Notes under the pieces: model-generated
Told to the model about the DNA's origin: nothing
The model's database searches: none
Seen by the model: the letters and a program-made list of their open reading frames with translations, nothing else
From: Methanobacterium spitsbergense
Lineage (GTDB): Archaea > Methanobacteriota > Methanobacteria > Methanobacteriales > Methanobacteriaceae
DNA: 64,000 nucleotides
Assembly: GCF_019931065.1 (NCBI RefSeq)
Contig: NZ_JAIOUQ010000004.1
Span: 1 to 64,000, forward strand
Reading direction: 5' to 3'
Shown here: one piece after another, positions 1-8,859 of the stretch
Layout of the letters: each line of letters starts with the position of its first letter
How positions within the stretch are numbered: position 1 is the first letter of the stretch
Position numbers and translations under genes: made by a program

Positions 1-67
1 ACTTCACAACGTTGATGAATTGATCAAGGTCCACTGGTTTGGTGATGTAACAATTAAACAATTTAAT
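1..67 (-). pseudogene. C-terminal remnant of a response-regulator receiver domain
   Basis: On the minus strand the frame reads CYITKPVDLDQFINVVK, the K-P motif and last helix of a CheY-like receiver domain. A stop codon at 68-70 lies just upstream, so the phospho-acceptor half is missing and no start codon precedes the fragment. The reading frame continues off the left edge. I interpret it as the tail of a deleted response-regulator gene; the part outside the window cannot be judged. Confidence 0.5.
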
Positions 68-137
68 TTATTTTAGTAAATGGTCTAATGTCAATATAAT
101 ATAGAATTTTGAAGCTAATAGAACTTCCTATCTAATA

Positions 138-153
138 TATAACTATAGTTATA
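138..153. promoter_or_regulatory. Palindromic operator, TATAACTATAGTTATA (sulfur-regulon type)
   Basis: A perfect 16-bp palindrome. Together with the next 13 bases it is identical over 29 bp to the site upstream of nifS at 4343. A TATA-like AT block lies on both sides, so it could serve a lost minus-strand gene to the left or the PRC-barrel gene to the right. The stretch 77-474 contains no gene and nothing else that I recognise. Confidence 0.6.
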
Positions 154-474
154 TTTAAATGTTATTGGATTAATTAGATAATCCAAAATTCAATCAGTAA
201 TTTACTTTATATTCTATTAGAAGTAATTAAATCTAATTTTATACTTATAAAATGGTTCATTATGTAATTTAAAGCTTTATTGTTTTTTCCATTAGTTTAA
301 AATCAAAAAATGAATTTATAAAAAATTGTTTCTAATAATTTTGAAATTGTATATTCATTATTTTAAACAGAAGATAGTTAAGAAATTAAAATCATAAAAT
401 AGGTTTGTATAAGTTGTATTAGGGTGTAATTGAATTATACTTTAATACTTAATCCAATTATTGGAGGTGAAAAA

Positions 475-713
475 ATGAAGATAGAAAGTGAATTAATTGG
501 AAAAAATGTCATTGATTCATCTGGAGATCAAGTAAGTGTTGTTAAGGATGTAGAATGGGATTTTAACTCCAAACGCGTTGAATCTATCGAGCTCAAAGAG
601 GCAGGAATTTCATCTAAAATTGGATTAGGTGAAAAAAAATAGTACCCATCAACATGGTTGATAAAATTGGTGATAATGTACTCTTAAAAAGTAAACTTTT
701 CAACAAAAAATAA
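475..713 (+). pseudogene. PRC-barrel domain protein, interrupted by a -1 base frameshift
   Basis: The frame opens with ATG at 475 behind a strong ribosome binding site (ggaggtgaaaaa). It encodes a small PRC-barrel protein (MKIESELIGKNVIDSSGDQV). It stops at 640-642 directly after a run of eight A. If one more A is read, translation continues as IVPINMVDKIGDNVLLKSK to a stop at 711-713 and gives a normal-length barrel of about 79 residues. PRC-barrel proteins of methanogens are small cytoplasmic proteins with possible RNA or protein binding roles. An ATG 45 bases upstream (430) has no ribosome binding site and is unlikely. The break may be a sequencing deletion in the homopolymer, a real mutation or ribosomal slippage. 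Confidence 0.75.
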
Positions 714-918
714 AACACATTCCAATTAACCCTTCCCTATATTTTTTTAACAAACCGATGATCAATCCAAGTAATTGTCTGAAACTGGCTTAAAAGGAGC
801 GGAATTTTATGAAAATTGCAGATCATATTTGACATATCAATTTAATTTGCCGGTTAAATAAAAAATAAGCAATATTTAAGGCTTTGGATACAATTATGAT
901 TCAAATGGAGGATTTATT

Positions 919-1653
919 ATGGCAGAAAAATATGAATCAGATCCAGAATTAGAAAAGAAAATGAAATTGGAAAAGACAGATGAAGGAAAAGTTATTGATA
1001 TAAAAGGAACTTCATCTGGAAAGAAAGAAGAAATGGAAGCTAAGATGAAGGAAACCAAAGCAAAAATGGCAGAAAAGAAAGAGGATATGAGCAGTAAGAT
1101 CCATGAAGTGAAAAAAGGTGCAGAAGAAAAAAAAGAAGATGTGAAATCCAGTCTTGAAGATGTTAAAAAAGAAGCTGAAGAGCAGAAAGAGAAGCTTGAA
1201 AAAGAAAGTGAAGAAGAAGGCTTGACACCTGCAGAGAAAATCCTTAACGATATAGTTAACAGATTTAAGCAGGGAACAGGGCAGATTAATGATGCCATAT
1301 CAGATTATACTGAAGACGAATCTAAAAACCTTGTAGAAAAACCATTGGTCGATGTAATGGAAACTAATGATACAGTTACCATTATAGCAGATATTTCAGG
1401 TCTTAAAAAGGACGATATAGATCTTGGCATATCAAAAAACCGTGTTGAGATAATTGCAATGTTTAAAGATGAACCCGAGGATGAAGAAATAAAATTCACA
1501 AAAAAAGAGAGAAGTTATGGAAAAACTCATCGAAAAATTATGTTATCATCTGAAATAAAAGTACATGAAGCCAAAGCAAACTACAAAAATTGTACATTAA
1601 CCATAGTACTTCCAAAAACAGTAGAAGATATAACTAAAGTGAATATAGATTAA
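919..1653 (+). CDS. Small heat shock protein (Hsp20) with a long charged coiled-coil N-terminus
   Basis: The C-terminal 100 residues (about 145-244) form an alpha-crystallin/Hsp20 domain: PLVDVMETNDTVTIIADISG, then a KKDDIDLGISKNRVEI strand pair and the YKNCTLTIVLPK strand. The first 110 residues are almost entirely Lys, Glu, Asp, Ala and Met in a heptad-like pattern, resembling LEA-type or apolipoprotein-like coiled coils. Usual archaeal Hsp20 proteins are 140-170 residues, so this extension is unusual. The start is supported by a ggagg box 7 bases upstream. The expected role is ATP-independent binding of unfolding proteins in the cytoplasm. It stands alone, between a PRC-barrel gene and an unknown gene. 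Confidence 0.85.
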   Translation: MAEKYESDPELEKKMKLEKTDEGKVIDIKGTSSGKKEEMEAKMKETKAKMAEKKEDMSSKIHEVKKGAEEKKEDVKSSLEDVKKEAEEQKEKLEKESEEEGLTPAEKILNDIVNRFKQGTGQINDAISDYTEDESKNLVEKPLVDVMETNDTVTIIADISGLKKDDIDLGISKNRVEIIAMFKDEPEDEEIKFTKKERSYGKTHRKIMLSSEIKVHEAKANYKNCTLTIVLPKTVEDITKVNID

Positions 1654-1704
1654 AATATTTGATACCTGAAGTCAGGAAACATTCTGGTTTCAAGTAATAA
1701 TTTT

Positions 1705-1760
1705 TTAACCAAAGGACATTAGTCATTCCTAAAGAACTAATAGCCTAGTTTATTGGTTAA
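1705..1760. other. Extended stem-loop in the Hsp20 downstream region
   Basis: TTAACCAA at 1705-1712 pairs exactly with TTGGTTAA at 1753-1760. Inside it GG and ATTAGT (1718-1723) pair with ACTAAT (1736-1741) and CC. A T-rich tract follows near 1785. It could be a 3' processing or termination structure for the Hsp20 mRNA, or an operator for the next gene at 1890. Confidence 0.4.
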
Positions 1761-1889
1761 TGTATTTATTTCTCTTTTATCATTTTTTTTTTAATTATTG
1801 AGGAAGTTATAATTTTAAAATCATTTGAAATTTAATTACAACAATTGACACAAATTTAATAAGTTTTAAATTCAAGGAGATGATATATT

Positions 1890-2159
1890 ATGGTTAATTA
1901 TGCCACTTCTGAGGGATTTACCTTTAATATGATTATGTTAAAATCCTTTTCCCTGTGTGCTGAATGTATAAACATTGAAGTTTGGGAAGATCCATCTTGT
2001 TCTGAAAAGTTAAAATGTCTTATAGATTATAAAAAAAATCTTACAAAATTTAAATTCATTGATGAATATGAGATAAAACAACAACAAAGTATGATTAATG
2101 ATTTATCTGCTATGATTTCCAAGCTTGAAAATTTGAAAAAAAACTTTAAAACATATTGA
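1890..2159 (+). CDS. Small protein of unknown function
   Basis: I do not recognise this 89-residue protein. The N-terminal half holds four cysteines (CAEC at about 23-26, then a CSEKLKC pair near 35-41), which could bind a metal. The C-terminal half is an amphipathic, Lys/Gln-rich helix likely to form a coiled coil. The start at ATG 1890 is backed by an aaggagatgat ribosome binding site 7 bases upstream, which makes expression likely. No operon partner is seen: the neighbours are 236 bases upstream and on the opposite strand downstream. Confidence 0.6.
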   Translation: MVNYATSEGFTFNMIMLKSFSLCAECINIEVWEDPSCSEKLKCLIDYKKNLTKFKFIDEYEIKQQQSMINDLSAMISKLENLKKNFKTY

Positions 2160-2226
2160 TTTGATAAACTGTTAATTGGCAATTGAATTCATTTTTTTTG
2201 GCTCATTTTAATCTAAAAATTACCAA

Positions 2227-2727
2227 TTATATGATTACAATCAAATAGGCTATAACAGGAAATATAATTAAGTAAGAGAATCCTGTTATGAAATGTGCTT
2301 TAAAACTGTTATCTGGATCATCCCCCCTGCCCCATTTTGACATGACAATGTTAAAGTCTTCATCTGAATAAAATTTTTTATGTTTTTCAGTTGCAATAAC
2401 AGAATGGAGAATACGTGCAAAACCCAAGATGGATAGGGCTGCAAATGCTGCAGCCATAATTGGAAATGGTCCGGGTTGATTTGGAATTATAAATGTATAA
2501 AGTACTAAAAACCATAAAATGGGCATCACATCGATTATTATAAACCCTGAAATAAATCTGCGTATTGACCTATTTCTTTTTGATTTATCATTAGAAAAGA
2601 ACAAGTAAATATCAAACGTACGGTACTTTCTTATCAAATTTATAACAACAGTAAGGTAAACTCCAAAAAATAATATAAGAGCATTCTTGCCGGATAATAA
2701 ACTAACTGAATCAGGAACATAAACCAT
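2227..2727 (-). CDS. Multi-pass membrane protein of unknown function
   Basis: The 166-residue protein has four likely membrane segments, at about residues 14-33, 58-82, 85-108 and 146-165. A charged cytoplasmic stretch (KKFYSDEDFNIVMSKWGRG) sits between segments three and four. The ribosome binding site agaggtag lies 7 bases before the start. I do not recognise the family and see no catalytic motif. It is transcribed alone toward the left, away from nifS. Confidence 0.65.
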   Translation of the reverse strand: MVYVPDSVSLLSGKNALILFFGVYLTVVINLIRKYRTFDIYLFFSNDKSKRNRSIRRFISGFIIIDVMPILWFLVLYTFIIPNQPGPFPIMAAAFAALSILGFARILHSVIATEKHKKFYSDEDFNIVMSKWGRGDDPDNSFKAHFITGFSYLIIFPVIAYLIVII

Positions 2728-3060
2728 TCAAAACTACCTCTTTGATCCTATTTATCCTTTTTAATGGACATTAAATATAATTATCAAATTAAAATACAAT
2801 GAACGAAAAATATTAAACATTAATAAAATATTTCTTAGTAAAATAGTATATTTACTATTATTTGGTACTAAAATCTGCATTTGTACTTATAAACTATTGT
2901 TGGCTGTTAGATAAATAACTTTAGACTTGAATATTTAGTAAGAGTTAAGAAAAAAATAAATTGATAGATAAATCTGAATTTTGTGATTCAGTAGATATTA
3001 ATCAAAGCTAAAGAGGGACTTTAAATAAAATAAATATCACTCCTTATTTATAGACAAAAT
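2728..3060. other. Intergenic stretch without a recognised gene
   Basis: About 330 AT-rich bases lie between the start of the membrane protein and the end of nifS. No open frame with a ribosome binding site, no strong hairpin and no palindromic operator is visible. It presumably holds the promoter of the membrane protein. Confidence 0.4.
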
Positions 3061-3076
3061 GGGACATTTATGTCCC
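3061..3076 (-). terminator. Hairpin straddling the nifS stop codon
   Basis: GGGACAT and ATGTCCC form a perfect 7-bp stem with a 2-base loop. On the minus strand it is followed by ATTTTG. The nifS stop codon sits in the loop region, so transcription of nifS probably ends here. The tract after the stem is only weakly U-rich. Confidence 0.5.
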
Positions 3077-4231
3077 ACTTGCACACCATAGAGGTGACAT
3101 CTTCCTTAACTTTGCAACAACTTCTTTTATAGCATTGATTGTATAATTAATATCTTCCTCTGTATTTTCATGTCCCAAGCTTATTCTTAAAGATCCGTGT
3201 GACTCTACTTCCTTGAGTCCTATTGCCATTAGAACATGTGATGGTTCCAATTTAGTTGAAGAACAGGCTGATCCTGTTGATGAGGCAATACCCTTGGAGT
3301 CAAGTGTAAGAATTAATGATTCTCCCTCGATAGCAGTAAATCTAAAGTTTGCATTATTTGGGAGACGTTTAGTTCTGTGACCGTTTAGATATGAATCTTC
3401 GACCTGTTCAAGTACACTATCGATGAGTTTGTCTCTTAAACTTGTGAGTTTTTGTGCATCCCTTACAAGGTTTTCCTTTGCAATTGAACATGCTTTACCA
3501 AGACCAACAATTCCGGGAATATTCTCCGTACCTGGTCTGATACCTCTTTCATGCCCTCCACCGTGAATAATTGGTTCTACTCTAACTCCTTTTCTTATAT
3601 ATAATGCACCAACACCCTTTGGTCCGTATAGTTTGTGTGATGATAATGAAAGCATATCCACGTTCATTTCCTTTACATCAACAGGTATTTTTCCAACAGT
3701 CTGAACTGCATCTGTATGGAAATATATGCCCTTTTCACGGGCTATTGCACCGATCTCTGCTATTGGCTGGATAGTACCTATTTCATTGTTTGCATGCATA
3801 ATAGTAATTAAAATGGTTTTGTCGGTAATAGCTTCTTTCAGATCTGAAACCTTTACAATACCATCGTTATAAACTGGAAGGTAAGTAACTTCAAATCCAT
3901 TTTTTTCAAGGTATTTACATGTTTCATAAACTGCAGGATGTTCTATTGTACTTGTAATGATATGATTTCCTTTATTTTTAAATTTATAAGCTGTTCCCTT
4001 TATTGCAATGTTATCTGATTCTGTACCGCCACTTGTGAAAATAATTTCCTTTGTTTCAGCACCTATTATGGATGCTACTTGTTCCCTTGCTGCTTCCATT
4101 GCATTTTTGCCTTCTCTTCCAAGCGAATACAGAGTAGATGCATTTCCAAAGGAATCTATGAAATATGGTTTCATTGCTTCAAATACTTCAGGATCTACTG
4201 GGGATGTTGCTGAATGATCCAAATAAATCAT
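3068..4231 (-). CDS. nifS: Cysteine desulfurase (NifS/IscS family)
   Basis: This PLP enzyme takes sulfur from L-cysteine as a persulfide for Fe-S clusters and thiolation, releasing alanine. The N-terminus MIYLDHSATSPVDPEV is typical. The PLP lysine lies in SLSSHKLYGPKG, and the active-site cysteine loop near residue 320 reads SSTGSACSS. Length is 387 residues, as usual for group I. I chose ATG at 4231, with agaggtt upstream, over an in-frame ATG 36 bases earlier that adds an unconserved leader. No IscU gene is adjacent. A perfect palindromic operator lies about 110 bases upstream, so I infer control by sulfur or cysteine status. Confidence 0.93.
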   Translation of the reverse strand: MIYLDHSATSPVDPEVFEAMKPYFIDSFGNASTLYSLGREGKNAMEAAREQVASIIGAETKEIIFTSGGTESDNIAIKGTAYKFKNKGNHIITSTIEHPAVYETCKYLEKNGFEVTYLPVYNDGIVKVSDLKEAITDKTILITIMHANNEIGTIQPIAEIGAIAREKGIYFHTDAVQTVGKIPVDVKEMNVDMLSLSSHKLYGPKGVGALYIRKGVRVEPIIHGGGHERGIRPGTENIPGIVGLGKACSIAKENLVRDAQKLTSLRDKLIDSVLEQVEDSYLNGHRTKRLPNNANFRFTAIEGESLILTLDSKGIASSTGSACSSTKLEPSHVLMAIGLKEVESHGSLRISLGHENTEEDINYTINAIKEVVAKLRKMSPLWCASGT

Positions 4232-4342
4232 GTCTATAACCTCTTGTATTTTTGTTAAAATAATCAATTTTATTTATATTTCATTTTTTAGTCGTATTAA
4301 TAATATTTTTTTTTATGGGCTTAAAATATTCATTAATTATTT

Positions 4343-4358
4343 TATAACTATAGTTATA
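4343..4358. promoter_or_regulatory. Palindromic operator upstream of nifS, TATAACTATAGTTATA
   Basis: A perfect 16-bp palindrome lies 112 bases before the nifS start. On the minus strand a TATA-like TTTAAATA box directly abuts it (about 4358-4366), so a bound protein would cover the space between the TATA box and the transcription start. The rest of 4232-4626 is AT-rich and holds no gene. Confidence 0.75.
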
Positions 4359-4626
4359 TTTAAATGTTATTTACAAAACTATTCCAGAGTTTTTATAATG
4401 TATTATTAAGTTATTATTAGGTTAGATATATTTTTTTAGGCTATTAAAAGAATAAGAAAACTATTTTTATATACTAACATCAATATTCTAAAAAATAATA
4501 ATTAATATTATTAATATTCAGTTTCTATAGTATTATAATCGGTAACTAACTTTTTCAGTACTATTTTAAGGTAAGTTTTTAGTAATTTAACCCGTACAAG
4601 TAACAAAGAAAAAATATTTGATTACA

Positions 4627-6096
4627 TTAATTTTCAGTCATTAATGTGCTTATATGGTCTGTGGTTACGATTCCAATGACTTTATCATTATCATCCACTA
4701 CTGGAAGAGAGGATATACTATATTCCTTCATCTTTCTAGCTGCAAGCTCTATTGGATCTTCTGGACTTACTACTATTACTTCTTTGGTCATTATATCATC
4801 CAATTCACTAATTTTTAGTGCAACTGATTTGGATACGTCCCATGCTGTAACTATTCCAAGTAATTTATCTTCAGTTGATATTACTGGTATATGTGTGACT
4901 TTTTTTTGTAGCATTAACTCTGCAGCATTTTCAATGCTTGAATTCTCCTTTATCTTAGCAAATTCCCTAGTCATAACATCCTTAACAAGTGTGTCCGATA
5001 AAAATCCTGCTATCAAATAGTTTAACTGCCCTGCCTCTATAAGGAATGCATCATGGCCATAACTTGATTTTATTTCACAGTACCTTACATCAATATCATT
5101 TGCATTTAACCCCATTACTATATCTTTAGACTGTGATGGAGGATATAACCAGTCTGAATCAACTGATATTACTAAAAATTTGATTTTAAGGCCGTAGAAT
5201 GTTTCTGCAAGAGATCCTTTACCTGCAAGATCAAAATAGTCTATTGCCTTTGAAATGTATAAATATGAGTTTGCATCGAATCTCTTTGTAAAAGAATTGC
5301 CCTGATAATGGAGGTAACTTTCAACTTCAAAATCTGTTTCAAAATCGAAGCCATAATCATCCTTATCCTGCAGTCTTCTTCCAAATTTCTGGTACATGGA
5401 TTCGTTACTAAGGTAAGTTATGTGTCCTATCATTCTGGCTAAAGCTAGACCATCATCTGGAAATTCAGAGTCATAATAATAGCCATTATTCCAGTCGGGA
5501 TCTGATATTATGGCTCTCCTACCAACCTCGTTAAATGCTATCTGTTGTGGAGATGAATATGCTGTTGTTGCTATTGGAATAGCAGATCTAACCATTTCGG
5601 GATATGATATACACCATTGTAAAACCTGCATTCCACCCATAGAACCTCCTATTACAGCAAAAAGCTGTTTAACTCCTATTGAGTTTACCAATTTTTTCTG
5701 GGCATTAACCATGTCTTTGATGGTTATTATAGGGAAATCCAGCCCATATGGTTTTTTGGTATCAGGATTTATTGAAGCCGGGCCTGTTGATCCCATGCAA
5801 CCACCAATAACATTAGAACATATTATGAAATACTTGTCTGTGTCAAGGCATTTACCTGGGCCAATGATTATATCCCACCAACCTGGTTTTTTATCCCCCT
5901 CATACCAACCTGCAACATGGGCATCTCCTGAAAGAGGATGGCAGACTAATATAGCATTGCTTTTTTCTTTATTCAGCTTACCATAGGTTTCATATGCTAT
6001 TTGAGGGTTATTTAGCTTTTCTCCACTTTCAAGGATCAAATCATCGGATAGTGAATGGTATTTAGTTTCTACAATCCCGATTGATTCGTTTTTCAT
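4627..6096 (-). CDS. metX: Homoserine O-acetyltransferase with C-terminal CBS domain pair
   Basis: MetX makes O-acetylhomoserine from homoserine and acetyl-CoA, the first committed step to methionine and homocysteine. Residues 1-365 are the alpha/beta-hydrolase enzyme. The nucleophile Ser152 is in GGSMGG, Asp lies near VDSDWLYPP (about 316) and His in SYGHDAFL (about 349). Residues 370-489 form two CBS motifs ([17 protein letters not shown] and [11 protein letters not shown]), which often bind adenine nucleotides or SAM. The bacterial enzyme is about 370 residues, so the CBS pair is an added, probably regulatory, module. The start follows an aaggagaag box. It lies upstream of, and on the same strand as, nothing closely spaced; metY precedes it by about 150 bases. 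Confidence 0.92.
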   Translation of the reverse strand: MKNESIGIVETKYHSLSDDLILESGEKLNNPQIAYETYGKLNKEKSNAILVCHPLSGDAHVAGWYEGDKKPGWWDIIIGPGKCLDTDKYFIICSNVIGGCMGSTGPASINPDTKKPYGLDFPIITIKDMVNAQKKLVNSIGVKQLFAVIGGSMGGMQVLQWCISYPEMVRSAIPIATTAYSSPQQIAFNEVGRRAIISDPDWNNGYYYDSEFPDDGLALARMIGHITYLSNESMYQKFGRRLQDKDDYGFDFETDFEVESYLHYQGNSFTKRFDANSYLYISKAIDYFDLAGKGSLAETFYGLKIKFLVISVDSDWLYPPSQSKDIVMGLNANDIDVRYCEIKSSYGHDAFLIEAGQLNYLIAGFLSDTLVKDVMTREFAKIKENSSIENAAELMLQKKVTHIPVISTEDKLLGIVTAWDVSKSVALKISELDDIMTKEVIVVSPEDPIELAARKMKEYSISSLPVVDDNDKVIGIVTTDHISTLMTEN

Positions 6097-6245
6097 ATTT
6101 CTTCTCCTTATTAATTATACCCCAATTATCTTTTTTAGGGTCAACAACTAAATCTTTTTTCATCCGAGTAAATTAATGATATTTGTGACATATTTCAACT
6201 GCACTAATTTTTCCTTGATTATTTCATATGCAATTTAGTTTTTGA

Positions 6246-7658
<1,413 letters not shown>

Positions 7659-7782
7659 CTAATTTTAATTCATATTTGTGTATTTTCATTAAACAATAGT
7701 GTTCTGGGTTTCTTCTTTTCTGGTTGGACGTTATTTTAATCTTTAATTGTACTTATAATCCAAAAATACCACTTAACAAAAA

Positions 7783-7798
7783 TATAACAATTGTTATT
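7783..7798. promoter_or_regulatory. Palindromic operator upstream of metY, TATAACAATTGTTATT
   Basis: This site has one deviation from the perfect palindrome. Reading toward metY, a CTTTAAATAAG TATA element lies about 10 bases upstream of it. It is one of two sites in the 384-base space between the divergent genes metY and the flavin-binding gene at 8001. Confidence 0.75.
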
Positions 7799-7968
7799 TT
7801 TTTATCTTATTTAAAGTTTCCTCTGTCTGGTTTACCATTTAGATCCAAATTAGTATATTATTAAAAGCAAAAACTGGAATTATGAATATTAATCATATAA
7901 ATTTGAATTTCATTTGTATTAACCAACTTAATTTTCTTTTCAGACATTTTTTCCACAACATTTATATT

Positions 7969-7984
7969 ATTAACAATTGTTATA
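7969..7984. promoter_or_regulatory. Palindromic operator just before the flavin-binding gene, ATTAACAATTGTTATA
   Basis: The core AACAATTGTT is perfect. A TTTATATTA TATA element directly abuts it on the left. The translation start at 8001 is only 17 bases downstream, so the leader must be very short. Confidence 0.75.
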
Positions 7985-8000
7985 TATAATTGGTGATAAT

Positions 8001-8396
8001 ATGACTATGACTAAAGAAATGATAGACGCAGTTGAAAAGGACTTAGTCTTTCTTGCAACCTCATCCAAGGAAGGAATTCCAAATGTTGTTCCAATAGGAT
8101 TTGCAAGACCTATAGATGATGAAACTATTCTTATTGCAGATAACTACATGAATAAAACACGTAAAAATCTTGAAGAAAATCCAAATATTTCCCTAGTTAC
8201 TAAAGATGCAACTAAATGCCCATTCCAATTTAAAGGAAAAATAGAAATTGTTGAATCTGGAAAATACTTCGACATAGTGACAGAATGGGGCCAAAACGCC
8301 ATGACCAAATTAACCCCAAAGGCTGCCATATTAATGAAAGTAGAAGAAATATATTCAATACAGCCTGGCCCTGATGCAGGTAAAAAGATAGGATAA
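8001..8396 (+). CDS. Pyridoxamine-5'-phosphate-oxidase-like flavin-binding protein
   Basis: The 131-residue protein has the split-barrel FMN-binding fold: DLVFLATSSKEGIPNVVPIG, then ILIADNYMNKTRKNLEENPN and a C-terminal KVEEIYSIQPGP strand. Such proteins are often flavin reductases or oxidoreductases of unknown substrate. I chose ATG 8001 because a ggtgat box lies just before it. The more upstream in-frame start at 7977 falls inside the operator palindrome and is rejected. Its position behind a sulfur-type operator and opposite metY suggests a redox role in sulfur metabolism, which is inference. Confidence 0.8.
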   Translation: MTMTKEMIDAVEKDLVFLATSSKEGIPNVVPIGFARPIDDETILIADNYMNKTRKNLEENPNISLVTKDATKCPFQFKGKIEIVESGKYFDIVTEWGQNAMTKLTPKAAILMKVEEIYSIQPGPDAGKKIG

Positions 8397-8573
8397 GAAG
8401 ATATTAAATTAATTTTTATTATAATTCTTTTTTTATTGAAGTGCTGAAGTAAAAATATATATGATAATATTTTATAGTACAAAGATGATATTGTATATAG
8501 TAATGTTAATTAAATAACTTTAAAAAGAAATCCACGTATGGAAATTCTTTATAAAATATACAAAAACTATTTA

Positions 8574-8589
8574 TATAACAATTGTTAAT
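8574..8589. promoter_or_regulatory. Palindromic operator upstream of tRNA-Cys, TATAACAATTGTTAAT
   Basis: It lies 45 bases before the mature tRNA-Cys. The TATA-like CTATTTATAT overlaps its left arm, so binding would compete directly with TBP. It is the only visible promoter element for the tRNA. Confidence 0.75.
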
Positions 8590-8633
8590 CTAGTACTGCT
8601 GCTGAAATTAATATATATTTAAGGCATTATTTT

Positions 8634-8704
8634 GCCGAGATGACCGAGCGGCTAGGTGCGTGGCTGCAAACCACGATACTTGGGTTCAATTCCCAATCTC
8701 GGCC
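8634..8704 (+). tRNA. tRNA-Cys (anticodon GCA)
   Basis: The cloverleaf folds fully. The acceptor stem is GCCGAGA (8634-8640) with TCTCGGC (8697-8703). The anticodon stem is CGTGG/CCACG around the loop CTGCAAA, giving GCA. The T-stem is TTGGG/CCCAA with loop TTCAATT. CCA is not encoded. The discriminator base by this fold is C8704, whereas tRNA-Cys almost always has U73. The gene for cysteinyl-tRNA synthetase follows 155 bases downstream in the same direction. Confidence 0.96.
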
Positions 8705-8859
8705 TACATTTTTTAATTATAACCAAATTTAGGGATCAGGTAAATAATTTTCATGATCTAAAAAATTTTTTGTTAAAAATATAAACATTCTTAAATAAAT
8801 AGTAAACTTAATAATTTATCAAAACTTTATTTGTAGAACTATATGGACTAGTGAAACAC

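Noticed and set aside
2..76. Plus-strand open frame at the left edge reading LHNVDELIKV
   Set aside because: It is the antisense of the receiver-domain remnant on the minus strand, which has a clear motif; the plus reading has an unconvincing tail.
894..1298. Long minus-strand frame opposite the Hsp20 gene
   Set aside because: Ser/Phe-rich shadow of the Lys/Glu-rich sense coding sequence, with no ribosome binding site.
7977..8000. Upstream start for the flavin-binding protein
   Set aside because: It lies inside the operator palindrome and has no ribosome binding site; ATG 8001 has one.
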